Shown: one piece after another, positions 17,057 through 24,544 of the stretch
How the letters are laid out: each line of letters begins with the position of its first letter
Numbering within the stretch: the first letter of the stretch is position 1
NCBI GenBank assembly: GCA_947626815.1
Contig: CANQTN010000013.1
Location: 1-50,703, forward strand
DNA length: 50,703 nt
Source: an uncultured Clostridia bacterium
GTDB taxonomy: Bacteria; Bacillota; Clostridia; TANB77; CAG-508
Reading direction: 5' to 3'
Notes under the pieces: model-generated
Databases searched by the model: none
Told to the model about the DNA's origin: nothing
What the model saw: only the letters and a program-made list of their open reading frames with translations
Program-made: the position numbers and the translations under genes

Positions 17057-18604
17057 TTATGAAATGTTTTCTGTTCTATATTCATTCTTAAATATATGTT
17101 TATATACTTGTTCCATTGCTTGTTTCTTTCTTTTACTAGAAACACATATATAGTATTTTTGAGTAGTATTAAAATCAGAGTGACCCATTAATCGCATCAA
17201 TACAATTTCTTCCATACCTTCTTCTGAACAAAATGTAGCAAATGAATGACGTAATCCGTAAGGTGTCATATATTCTAACTCGTATTTTTTAATAAATGTC
17301 CTCATACATTTCGATAAATTTTCTGGTACATAAGGTCGTCTATATTGATTTACAAATATATATGAGTTTTCATTCCATTTAGTTTTAAATAACTTAAATA
17401 ATCTTTGTTGTTTTTCTTTGTGTTCTAATAAAATTTTCTTTAATCTAGGATTTAATGGTATTTTCCTATAACTTTCCGTTGTTTTTAATCTTCCATCGCC
17501 TCTTTCATGACCTATAATTCTAACTCCATCATATATAGGGTAATCTTTATAGGCATTATTTATGATCAACTCATTAGATATTTCATCTATTGCACACCAT
17601 TTTAATCCACAAGCTTCCTCTGGTCGCAAACCTGTAAGAAGCATTGTTTCAAAAAGTAATGAAACATCAGTATTTTCTGTTTCAAAGTAATCTAACCAAA
17701 CATCTTGTCTATCAGATTCAATAAATATTATAGATTCCTCCTCCTCTGCATAAGGCTTTTGTGGTTTTCTTATTCTTGGAGTATAAAATATATAATTTTT
17801 TTCTCTTGCAAAATCAAAAAGCATTTTGAGAACAATATAAACAATTTCTTTAGTTCTATAACCATTAATAGAATTGATAAGTTCTTTTATATTTTTCTCA
17901 GTTATAAGACATATTTGTTTATCTTTAAAATAAGGTATTAATACATCTGTTAATGGCGAATTATAACCCTGTACGGTTTTTGGACTTAATGGTTTAGGAT
18001 TATCTTCTGATTTTTCTGTTAATGATTTTTCATGTTCAAACCATTCTAAAGCAACTGTTTCAAAATCTTTTGATATAACAGGTGTTACTTGATTTTGTTC
18101 AAAAAATTCTAATTTATTTTTTTCTTCTAATGTAATTGAAGAAGTTTGAAAAACATTATTAAATTGAACTGACTGATTATTATTTTGATATATATTACTC
18201 TGTGGATAAATTGTAGTAGGAATGTTTGTGTTATTTATACTTGTTAGAATTTTAAAAACAGCAGTAGCAGAATCCATTACATCTGAATTTGAGGTTAGGT
18301 TTAATTCTTGCATAGAAATCATAATCGAATCATAGATATTAAGGCAGCTCTCTTTTCTTAATAAATTCATATTTCTATATTCAGTTAATCTTTCAGCCAT
18401 TTTATTTAAAATTTTACAAACAGCATCACTTTGAGAAATACCACTATAAGCAGTTAATCTTGGATTTTTAACACCTCCTATCACTTTCAAAGTAGCTCTA
18501 GCTTGAAAACCAGAATCTTTTTTTGCAACACTTATTGTATATTGTCTTTTTAATTCACTTCTATTTTGTTTTACCATTGTACTGGTATTCTGTATCTTTT
18601 CCAT
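17057..18604 (-). CDS. int: tyrosine recombinase (element integrase)
   Basis: 515 residues, long for the family because of an extended N-terminal region with a DNA-binding arm domain. The catalytic domain carries all expected residues: Arg in TGLRPEEACG, RHSFATF with Arg near 452, HSDF with His near 474 and the nucleophile Tyr in TTQKYY near 484-485. It catalyses site-specific integration and excision, here at tRNA-Lys(CTT). Ribosome site AAAGGA. It is the last gene of the leftward regulatory operon, and its own promoter at 18687-18718 carries the element's shared GGGCTGACAAA box. Confidence 0.92.
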   Translation of the reverse strand: MEKIQNTSTMVKQNRSELKRQYTISVAKKDSGFQARATLKVIGGVKNPRLTAYSGISQSDAVCKILNKMAERLTEYRNMNLLRKESCLNIYDSIMISMQELNLTSNSDVMDSATAVFKILTSINNTNIPTTIYPQSNIYQNNNQSVQFNNVFQTSSITLEEKNKLEFFEQNQVTPVISKDFETVALEWFEHEKSLTEKSEDNPKPLSPKTVQGYNSPLTDVLIPYFKDKQICLITEKNIKELINSINGYRTKEIVYIVLKMLFDFAREKNYIFYTPRIRKPQKPYAEEEESIIFIESDRQDVWLDYFETENTDVSLLFETMLLTGLRPEEACGLKWCAIDEISNELIINNAYKDYPIYDGVRIIGHERGDGRLKTTESYRKIPLNPRLKKILLEHKEKQQRLFKLFKTKWNENSYIFVNQYRRPYVPENLSKCMRTFIKKYELEYMTPYGLRHSFATFCSEEGMEEIVLMRLMGHSDFNTTQKYYICVSSKRKKQAMEQVYKHIFKNEYRTENIS

Positions 18605-18686
18605 AAATTATTCCTTTCCGTTTAGAAATGACAGAATATAAATAAATTTAATAATTGTATAAGTGAATTGGTTTAAATATATTTAT

Positions 18687-18718
18687 ATTTTAACGTATAA
18701 TCACCATTTTGTCAGCCC
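18687..18718 (-). promoter_or_regulatory. shared-box promoter 1 (integrase)
   Basis: On the minus strand: GGGCTGACA with -35 CTGACA (715-710), a 17-bp spacer and -10 TAAAAT (692-687). The GGG-CTGACAAA block and an ACG just before the -10 recur in front of the HTH/mobilization genes (35916-35947) and the giant methylase-helicase gene (46239-46270). Confidence 0.65.
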
Positions 18719-18733
18719 ATCCGTAAAAAATTT

Positions 18734-18943
18734 TTAATATTTATATCCACCATATTGTCCGTAATTTTCTGCAAACCATTTAGGGAGTAATTCTTTATTT
18801 ATAATAATTTTTCTTTTAAACCTTACTGCTGGAAAGCCCTCTAATTTAACTAATTGGAGCATCAAATTTCTTCCTATTCCTAACATTTTTCTAGCTTCAT
18901 CTACAGTAATACCTAATTTCATATCATTATCATTTGATTCCAT
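18734..18943 (-). CDS. excisionase-like helix-turn-helix protein
   Basis: 69 residues from ATG 18943 (a further ATG at 18979 adds a hydrophobic stretch and is less likely). The segment ITVDEARKMLGIGRN followed by PAVRFKRKIIINKELLPKW is the MerR-like winged helix with a final strand/helix seen in excisionase-family and HTH_17 proteins. It sits directly upstream of the integrase gene, as excisionases do, and would direct the recombinase toward excision. Both start codons have weak ribosome sites, which fits low or coupled expression. Confidence 0.75.
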   Translation of the reverse strand: MESNDNDMKLGITVDEARKMLGIGRNLMLQLVKLEGFPAVRFKRKIIINKELLPKWFAENYGQYGGYKY

Positions 18944-19022
18944 AACAAACACCCAAAATAAGCCTATATAGATTGCCATATATAGACTTGTTTTCCTTTC
19001 TTTAAATTATAGGAATATAATT

Positions 19023-19463
19023 CTAATAATTTAACTCATAGTCGTTTTCTATATTGTTTTCATTATAATTATATTCTTTTGCATATTCTGGATAGCGTAT
19101 TTTAATAGCTTCATAGAAGTATGGTGCATATTCACAGCAAAATATTTCACTAGGATTGTAATTCTGTGAAAATTTATTGTTTTCACAATCTTTCTCACTA
19201 TCATAATTACATCTATTCCACAAGCTAAAAGCCATTCGTGTAACTTTTTTACTTGTTTCTGTTTGATAAGCCTCATTTAGTGAATCTATATCAATTTCAC
19301 CTTTTTTTAAATCAAATATTTTATTGAAATTATCTCTTGTAGTTTTGCACATTCCTAAAGTATATACAATTGATTTATAATACACATCTGTTTTTCTATA
19401 TTGTTGCATTATTTTATATTTTTCTTTCCAAAATTCTGCATGATTATTGTCAATAAATTTCAT
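19023..19463 (-). CDS. DUF6075 protein
   Basis: 146 residues. The pattern DVYYKSIVYTLGMCKTTRDN, LNEAYQTETSKKVTRMAFSLWN and APYFYEAIKIRYPEY matches DUF6075, small proteins carried by Firmicute integrative elements and phages; this is recognised from memory. Function unknown. It ends in an acidic aromatic tail (IENDYELNY) like several other proteins of this element. Ribosome site AAGGAG. Confidence 0.75.
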   Translation of the reverse strand: MKFIDNNHAEFWKEKYKIMQQYRKTDVYYKSIVYTLGMCKTTRDNFNKIFDLKKGEIDIDSLNEAYQTETSKKVTRMAFSLWNRCNYDSEKDCENNKFSQNYNPSEIFCCEYAPYFYEAIKIRYPEYAKEYNYNENNIENDYELNY

Positions 19464-19486
19464 TTTTTCTCCTTATATTAAGTATT

Positions 19487-19906
19487 TTATTTCCATTTTA
19501 TTTTTTTAGGCACAGCATAAGAAACTTTATCTAGCATTTCTTCTTTAATTCTGTATTCACTTGTTTTATTATGAAATCTATAAATACTAGAATTCCAATT
19601 TCTAAATGTACGATTATTCATTATTTTTCTTCCAGATAATTCATAACTTGCTTGAATATGTTGCATTTGTAAAACTTCGTTAGCAATTGAATTCCTTTTT
19701 CGTACTTTTCTCATATTTTCTTTATTGAAATTTCTTCGTTTTACTTTGTTTTCGTCTTTTCTTCGTTGTTTTTCTGCATCATATCTAGCATCTTGTTTTA
19801 ATATTTTAGTTATATATGATTTGACTACATTTATTTTTTTTGAAATTTCAATAGCTGTCATTTTTTCATCAAAATATAAAGTAATAATTTCATCCTTTTT
19901 TGACAT
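19487..19906 (-). CDS. small helix-turn-helix protein
   Basis: 139 residues, strongly basic. Residues 1-37 (IITLYFDEKMTAIEISKKIN then KSYITKILKQD) form a resolvase/sigma-like helix-turn-helix; the rest is a Lys/Arg-rich helix and an unknown C-terminal part. Probably DNA-binding, perhaps a regulator of the int/xis module or an accessory recombination factor. It lies between the membrane-peptide and DUF6075 genes on the same strand. No family name assigned. Confidence 0.65.
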   Translation of the reverse strand: MSKKDEIITLYFDEKMTAIEISKKINVVKSYITKILKQDARYDAEKQRRKDENKVKRRNFNKENMRKVRKRNSIANEVLQMQHIQASYELSGRKIMNNRTFRNWNSSIYRFHNKTSEYRIKEEMLDKVSYAVPKKIKWK

Positions 19907-19966
19907 CTTTTAAATCTCCTAATATAGTGAACTTTTTGCACACGGATTTTTGACACAATACACCTA

Positions 19967-20149
19967 TTATAAATCTTTTGTTAAATAATCCATATATTTG
20001 CCGAAATCTTTTCCATGAAATTCTGATAGTTTTGGAGTATGTTTTACATTTTCTAATTTCTTTAATTTTTTTAAGCGAATAGTATTAACTATTGCTAAAA
20101 TCATTAAAGCGAAACTAATAATAATTAAAAACAGAATAAAAAATTTCAT
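19967..20149 (-). CDS. small single-span membrane protein
   Basis: 60 residues. Residues 2-24 are a membrane helix, followed by a basic segment KKLKKLENVK and a short tail. A strong GGGGGG ribosome site precedes the ATG. It lies in the regulatory operon of the element between two DNA-binding proteins. Function unknown. Confidence 0.6.
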   Translation of the reverse strand: MKFFILFLIIISFALMILAIVNTIRLKKLKKLENVKHTPKLSEFHGKDFGKYMDYLTKDL

Positions 20150-20182
20150 TAATAAATCCCCCCATCATAATTTTTAAAGAGA

Positions 20183-20215
20183 AAAACAAGTAAGAAATAT
20201 TCTTCTCACTTGTTT
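20183..20215 (-). terminator. intrinsic terminator after sigma-like gene
   Basis: Read leftward: AACAAGTGAGAA pairs with TTCTTACTTGTT across a short AT loop, then TTTTTC. It would end or attenuate the transcript after the 20242-20721 gene. Confidence 0.65.
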
Positions 20216-20241
20216 CCTCATTAAATTAGATTTTTTAAGGT

Positions 20242-20721
20242 CTAATTTTTAAATTTTTTTAATTTTTTTTCTAAATTGTTTATTGCTAAATCCAAACTAT
20301 CTTTTACTGACATAATAGCACATCCTTCTATTTCAGCAATTTCCCTTAGAGTTTTATTTTCAAAATAATATAGTTGTATTCGTCTTTTTTGTAATTCAGA
20401 CAAAGAATTAATAGCATTTTTTAATGCTTTATTAAGTTGCTTATTTGCAAATTCATCTTCTAAGCTTATAGGCTTGTCCATTACTCTTGAAGGGAGTTTA
20501 TTTTCATAAATTTCAGAGTGCTCTATATGCCTGTCAAATTCATTTCTTTGACGTTTTTCTTTTCGTTTTTCCGAAATAAGAGCCTCTTTTATGAGGCTAC
20601 TTATTTCTACTTCTTGAATATTATTTTCATAATCCTTAAATACCGCTATGTGCTTGTTTTCATTATTTGTATAAACTATATAGTCGCATAATTTTTTACC
20701 TTTAAAATTAAATTCTCTCAT
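20242..20721 (-). CDS. sigma-70-like HTH regulator
   Basis: 159 residues. The C-terminal half (about 100-155) is a sigma region 4 helix-turn-helix: LSELQKRRIQLYYFENKTLR followed by EIAEIEGCAIMSVKDSL. The N-terminal half lacks a convincing region 2. Similar sigma-like proteins regulate excision or transfer genes in Tn916-type elements. Its ATG overlaps the TAA of the leader ORF (TAATG), and its GGAGG ribosome site is buried in a hairpin (20728-20765), so its translation probably depends on ribosomes finishing the leader ORF. Confidence 0.75.
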   Translation of the reverse strand: MREFNFKGKKLCDYIVYTNNENKHIAVFKDYENNIQEVEISSLIKEALISEKRKEKRQRNEFDRHIEHSEIYENKLPSRVMDKPISLEDEFANKQLNKALKNAINSLSELQKRRIQLYYFENKTLREIAEIEGCAIMSVKDSLDLAINNLEKKLKKFKN

Positions 20722-20891
20722 TATTTTCCTCCTAAATTTGAATTTTTTAAACTCAAATTTGGAGGACTTCTACAATGAGGAATATGGGCTAATACACAAA
20801 AAAAAGAGGCAGACCTGTATCCACAGACAAATCTACCTCTAAAAAATGAAGATATATTAAATTGTTCTAATATTACCAATATTCTAACCAT
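20721..20891 (-). CDS. 56-residue leader ORF spanning an attenuator
   Basis: It starts at ATG 20891 with GAGGAG six bases upstream and ends with TAA sharing its last A with the ATG of the sigma-like gene. The peptide (MVRILVILEQFNISSFF at its start) is not conserved-looking and is Ser/Cys/Arg-rich. Codons about 17-32 overlap an intrinsic terminator, and the last 14 codons cover the hairpin that hides the next gene's ribosome site. A translating ribosome would melt both structures. I read it as a translation-sensing leader, in the manner of the tet(M) leader in Tn916. Confidence 0.65.
   Translation of the reverse strand: MVRILVILEQFNISSFFRGRFVCGYRSASFFCVLAHIPHCRSPPNLSLKNSNLGGK
20728..20765 (-). 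promoter_or_regulatory. hairpin sequestering a ribosome site
   Basis: In the leftward mRNA, CCTCCAAATTTGA (20765-20753) pairs with TCAAATTTAGGAGG (20741-20728): 13 bp with one bulged A. The 3' strand contains the AGGAGG Shine-Dalgarno of the sigma-like gene. Confidence 0.75.
20797..20840 (-). terminator. attenuator terminator within leader ORF
   Basis: The 9-bp stem AGAGGTAGA/TCTGCCTCT (one G-T), with a smaller CTGT/ACAG stem in its loop, is followed by eight T on the minus strand. It lies inside the 56-codon leader ORF, upstream of the regulatory operon. Confidence 0.8.
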
Positions 20892-20981
20892 AATAATCTC
20901 CTCGAGTATAGTTAGAATTTAAAATAGAACCGTAATAAACTAACTACGCTCCTAAAAAAATCTATTTTTAGTTAGAATATT
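20878..20981 (-). promoter_or_regulatory. alternative-pairing 5' leader structure
   Basis: In the leftward mRNA, AATATTCTAAC (20981-20971) and AATTCTAAC (919-911) can each pair with GTTAGAATATT (888-878), which lies immediately after the leader ORF's ATG. TAAAAATAGA (970-961) can instead pair with TCTATTTT (928-921). These mutually exclusive helices could expose or hide leader initiation. Confidence 0.5.
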
Positions 20982-21076
20982 AACATTGATATTAAATTAT
21001 AATGGCTTTTTTACGAAAAAGCTAAACTTCTTTTATTTTTTATAAAAATTTCTCCTTTAATAGATTTTTTATTGTC

Positions 21077-21120
21077 ATTTTATCACTTTTTAAAGTCGTT
21101 CTTTGTCGTAATTTGTCGGC
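21077..21120 (-). promoter_or_regulatory. candidate operator: three 10-bp-phased GTCG repeats
   Basis: GTCG occurs at 21095, 21105 and 21115, exactly one helical turn apart, in the contexts AAAGTCGTT, TTTGTCGTA and TTTGTCGGC. A TAAAAT -10 lies at 21082-21077 on the minus strand with no good -35, suggesting activator-dependent transcription of the leader/regulatory operon. Confidence 0.45.
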
Positions 21121-21206
21121 AATAATAAAAAAATGATAAAATTTTCAAAAATATGTAACAATTTAAAAAATTTTATCCTTTATTATATGAAGGAGGTAAA
21201 TTTGTT

Positions 21207-21359
21207 ATGCCAAATCTAAAAAAAATATAAAAAGAATATTATACAGCTACTTATAAATACTTATTCTGCTTAATGTAAAATAAGGAATTTTCAGAAGACC
21301 TTATGCAAGAAACATTTACTGTAGCCGTTGAAGATATAAAAATATATAGGAGAGTATAA
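21207..21359 (+). pseudogene. decayed ECF sigma factor gene
   Basis: An ATG with AAGGAGG opens MPNLKKI, then a TAA. The same frame continues KEYYTATYKYLFCLM, a second TAA, then EFSEDLMQETFTVAVEDIKI (sigma region 2, the usual EDLxQETF motif) and a third stop. Further remnants, including KELKKNVNVSLNME in another frame, reach about 21460. It is a broken sigma-70/ECF gene and a relic of earlier element regulation. Confidence 0.6.
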
Positions 21360-21476
21360 ATTATACATTTGACTATGTTAAAGATAAAAACATATATGAT
21401 AAAAGAATTAAAGAAAAATGTTAATGTGTCTTTGAATATGGAAAATATGATATAAAAAAAGACTTTATATAAAATA

Positions 21477-21508
21477 AAAATGTACCATATAGTCAAATGG
21501 TACATTTT
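21477..21508. terminator. bidirectional terminator
   Basis: A perfect 10-bp stem AATGTACCAT/ATGGTACATT with an 8-nt loop, flanked by an A-run on the left and a T-run on the right. It lies just downstream of the XRE gene (minus strand) and the sigma relic (plus strand). Confidence 0.85.
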
Positions 21509-21514
21509 TTCTTT

Positions 21515-21808
21515 CTATTTGATATTCTCTTCTCTTAAATGTTTAGTATATTCAGCTAATAATTCATTCGGTGTTATATCTAAAATTTCGGCAATTGCTG
21601 CTAACTCATAATCTGATACAGTTCTTTTTCCAGATTCGATTAAAAATATTGATTGTCTATGTAAATCTAATCCTAACATTATTAGCTTATCTGACAATTG
21701 CTGAACAGAATAATTTTTTTTTGTTCTATAATAATTTATATTTGCCCCTGTTACATTCTTTTTTCCAGCTAAATCCTTGTATGGATTTCTTGAATTTCTA
21801 CTATTCAC
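21515..21808 (-). CDS. XRE-family transcriptional regulator
   Basis: 97 residues if the GTG at 21808 is used, which has GGAGG eight bases upstream; the ATG at 21823 overlaps that ribosome site. Residues 25-85 are a Cro/CI helix-turn-helix: INYYRTKKNYSVQQLSDKL, then QSIFLIESGKRTVSDYELAA and LDITPNELL. Likely a repressor of the element's regulatory region, whose promoter area lies 400 bp to the left. It diverges from the Spo0E-like gene. Confidence 0.85.
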   Translation of the reverse strand: MNSRNSRNPYKDLAGKKNVTGANINYYRTKKNYSVQQLSDKLIMLGLDLHRQSIFLIESGKRTVSDYELAAIAEILDITPNELLAEYTKHLREENIK

Positions 21809-21920
21809 GACTATTTCCTCCATTATTATTTGATTTTATCATTTTTTCGTGATATAATTGAAAAGCATGGTTTTCAACATAAAGAAATGTTATAATTATT
21901 ATATAAAAGGAGGGATGCTT

Positions 21921-22430
21921 ATGAAAAATGATATAGAAAAAGTACAAAAGAAGATTGATAAAGCTAGAAAAGAAATGGACTTATCCATAGCAAATAATGA
22001 GAATTACAGTATAATATATGAAAAATCTAAATATATTGATAAAATAATCCTTAAATACTTAGATGTAGAAAAAAAATTAAAAAAAGAGAGGAGGAAACTT
22101 ATGAAGAAATATGATAATCTTATTGAAACCCCTTTTAAGAATGAAATTATTGCTCAAATAAGATCAGAAGTAAGATTAAAATATCCTAGTATGGGAGTAG
22201 ATGAATTATTACATTTTTCAACTAATACATACATTTATGCTAATTTAATTGTGCATAAAGTACCAGAACAGGAAATCATAAACCAGTTAATGTTTTTAAA
22301 TAATAAATTTTTTAATGCAACTCAAAATAATGATGAAATTATAATAGATAGAGAAATGGGAGAATCTACTTTAAAATACTTAAAATATATAAAAGATAAA
22401 TATGTAAAAATTATAAAAGAAAGAATATAA
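21921..22430 (+). CDS. Spo0E-like phosphatase domain protein
   Basis: 169 residues. The start at ATG 21921 has GGAGGG at the proper distance; upstream ATGs do not. Residues 1-50 resemble the Spo0E family: two helices with IEKVQKKIDKARKEM and then SKYIDKIILKY, the S-x-x-x-D-x-I/L core of aspartyl-phosphate phosphatases that drain the sporulation phosphorelay. The extra 115-residue C-terminal domain is unknown. An element-borne Spo0E would delay sporulation of its host. The family call rests on that short motif. Confidence 0.6.
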   Translation: MKNDIEKVQKKIDKARKEMDLSIANNENYSIIYEKSKYIDKIILKYLDVEKKLKKERRKLMKKYDNLIETPFKNEIIAQIRSEVRLKYPSMGVDELLHFSTNTYIYANLIVHKVPEQEIINQLMFLNNKFFNATQNNDEIIIDREMGESTLKYLKYIKDKYVKIIKERI

Positions 22431-22585
22431 GTAATTAACGATTTAAAATCGTATTTTTATTTGCCTTATACTTTCTTAATAGGAAACAAAATATTTCTTG
22501 ACATTCAATAATATTATTTAAAAAAATATGGAATAATGAATAATAAGAAAATATATTTTTCCTGTGGAGAATGGAGGCAACTATT

Positions 22586-22945
22586 ATGGAAGACAAAGAA
22601 TACAATGATTGGAAAAACTTTGGTATCAGAGTAAAAAATTCAAGAAATAGTGTAGGAATGACTGTTGAAAAACTTGCTGAAAAATCTAATAGAACGGAAA
22701 ACTTTATATTTAGAATTGAGGCAGGTCAAAGTTGCAGTATTCATACATTATATCAATTAAGCAAAGCATTAAATAAATCATCTGATTACTTATTATTTGG
22801 TGAAGAAATGAAAACAAAAGAAATAAATTATTCTGACAGAGAAATAGTAGATAATATTTTAAATCAATGTGATGAGAAAAAGTTAAAAATAGTAAAAGAT
22901 GTCATTATTGCAATATTTTCAGATTTTGATGAATTAGTAAAATAA
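22586..22945 (+). CDS. XRE-family transcriptional regulator
   Basis: 119 residues from ATG 22586 (GGAGG eight bases upstream). Residues 10-72 are a Cro/CI helix-turn-helix: FGIRVKNSRNSVGMTVEKLA, then NFIFRIEAGQSCSIHTLYQL and a SDYLLFG end. The tail (LNQCDEKKLKIVKDVIIAI) is typical of repressors in Clostridial mobile elements. It is transcribed in the same direction as the Spo0E-like gene, 155 bp after it. Confidence 0.85.
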   Translation: MEDKEYNDWKNFGIRVKNSRNSVGMTVEKLAEKSNRTENFIFRIEAGQSCSIHTLYQLSKALNKSSDYLLFGEEMKTKEINYSDREIVDNILNQCDEKKLKIVKDVIIAIFSDFDELVK

Positions 22946-23260
22946 GCATTTACACTAGATATATTATTTATAGTAAATAAATCCATGTTTAAACACTAAA
23001 AATAAAACATATACAATCACAAATTAATGTTATATAGTTTAAAAATTGTCCTAAATAATGAGTTTTAATCATTGAATATAATTGTTATAAAAATATTTTT
23101 GATTTTTGCTAAATAAGAATTAATGTGGTAAAGAAAGAAATTATATCATGATTTAGATTTAGAAAAGATTTCTTTGCTTTAGTATTTCAAAAATATTCTC
23201 GAACAGTAACACTTTGAAACATAACTTATTTTTCTATAATGTTAATTTTCAATATAACAA
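22946..23260. other. AT-rich gap, no gene
   Basis: About 315 bp between the XRE gene and the terminator of the secreted-protein gene. No ORF, RNA or repeat was recognised. Confidence 0.5.
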
Positions 23261-23291
23261 AAGGGACTACAACTTTTACATTGCAGTCCCC
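23261..23291 (-). terminator. terminator of secreted-protein gene
   Basis: Read leftward: GGGACTGCAA pairs with TTGTAGTCCC (one G-T) around an 8-nt loop, followed by TTTTG. Confidence 0.75.
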
Positions 23292-23374
23292 CCCGAAAAC
23301 AATTGTAAACCAATCGTTTTGGCAGAAGCTAGAAGCTAAAACTATTTAGTTTCTGATCATCTTATCAGCATCAA

Positions 23375-23869
23375 TCATGAGCCGAAGAAGTTGAACGCAT
23401 AACCGTACGTGAGGTACAGTGAACCATTAGGATCAGCGCTCCCGTCCGAATTGTAAAGAGTGAACTCGACCATTATCCGCTGTCCGTTTGTAACGCGCAA
23501 TCCATTCGAACTAACCAGACCGTCGAACGAATAAGCTGCCGGAGTCGTCCAATCCGCCAACACAGCGAGGGTATCCGCATTTTCTATCCTAACACGGACT
23601 TTCTTGCTCACATTTCCTGCATTAAATTTCAGTGTAATGTAAAGCAAGCCTGTTTTTCCCATGGTCTTGACCGGTGTTCTGTTGTTGCCCACAAGCGTAA
23701 ATGAGCCAACAATATCCCGATCCGAACTCCATATTTCAGTGCCACCACGCGGCGTGATCTCGGAATAGCCAGCCGTAGCACCATTGTCGCCTTCGCTTGC
23801 AAATGCTGTCGTTGTCAGACCTAAGCACATGCAAACCGCCAGTAAAACTGCAAAAAAACGTCTCTTCAT
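23375..23869 (-). CDS. GC-rich secreted protein of foreign origin
   Basis: 164 residues from ATG 23869 (AAAGGAG upstream). Residues 1-24 are a clear signal peptide (FFAVLLAVCMCLGLTTTAFA, cleavage after AFA), and the mature part is beta-rich with no known motif, ending YGYAFNFFGS. Base composition is near 50% GC and codon use includes CGC, CGG and GGC, quite unlike every neighbour, so it was acquired recently from a higher-GC gut Firmicute. It has a perfect promoter and its own terminator, so it is a self-contained cargo cassette. It holds the only two CGG codons in the window that read as normal Arg. Function unknown. Confidence 0.8.
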   Translation of the reverse strand: MKRRFFAVLLAVCMCLGLTTTAFASEGDNGATAGYSEITPRGGTEIWSSDRDIVGSFTLVGNNRTPVKTMGKTGLLYITLKFNAGNVSKKVRVRIENADTLAVLADWTTPAAYSFDGLVSSNGLRVTNGQRIMVEFTLYNSDGSADPNGSLYLTYGYAFNFFGS

Positions 23870-23937
23870 CTTTCTTGCTCCTTTCATTTTTGTAGCCTCT
23901 AGCTTCCTATACAGAAAAACTTGTCTGTATGAAAAAT

Positions 23938-23966
23938 ATTATATCACACAGTCTATATGATGTCAA
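23938..23966 (-). promoter_or_regulatory. promoter of secreted-protein gene
   Basis: Leftward TTGACA (966-961), a 17-bp spacer and TATAAT (943-938): a perfect consensus. The leader carries a TACAGA/TCTGTA hairpin at about 23907-23930. Confidence 0.85.
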
Positions 23967-24439
23967 TAGTTTTTTGCAGTTTTTTACATTTTTTTACATT
24001 TTGGTTACGCTTAACTAAAAAAATAAAGTAGACAAGTTTTATTTCTCTACATTTGCTATGCTATAACTGTTCCTTCTTCCAATGTCTTTATAAAAGTACT
24101 ATATGCATTCGTTCCTTGTTTTTATACGTATTATGCAACTTCGTATTATTACATAATTCCTGTACTAAATTCACTTCTAAATTTTCTTATTTTTTATTTT
24201 ACTAATTCTTTTTAGTGTACTTATTTCTTTTGTAATACTATCCATTTTTTTATAATTCTTTCATTTGCTTCAACATATCTTTCATTCTATAATCATTTAC
24301 TATAATCACACCTATTCTTCATATGATGATTATATATCAAAATTTAATAAATGCATGTTACATTTTTAAAACAAAATTATTATAATATAAGTTTTTTTGT
24401 ATCAATATTTTTATATGAACTTTTTAAATTAAATATAAA
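23967..24439. other. AT-rich gap, no gene
   Basis: About 470 bp with no credible ORF or ribosome site. It contains repeated TTTTTTACATT units at 23970-24000 and otherwise featureless low-complexity sequence. Confidence 0.5.
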
Positions 24440-24487
24440 AAAAACATACTCTATAAGGCATATAGTCCTTATAAAAGTATGTTTTTA
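24440..24487. terminator. terminator downstream of anti-sigma gene
   Basis: The outer stem AAAACATACT/AGTATGTTTT encloses an inner ATAAGG/CCTTAT stem, with an A-run on the left and a T-run on the right; it works on either strand. It is 58 bp from the stop of the 24545 gene. Confidence 0.75.
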
Positions 24488-24544
24488 TTTCAAGTTGATT
24501 ATTTATAAAATGTATTTTATAAATTTTATATTTTTTAGATTTCA

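Noticed and set aside
20878..20981. A known metabolite riboswitch
   Set aside because: No recognised aptamer consensus; the pairing fits a ribosome-controlled leader better.
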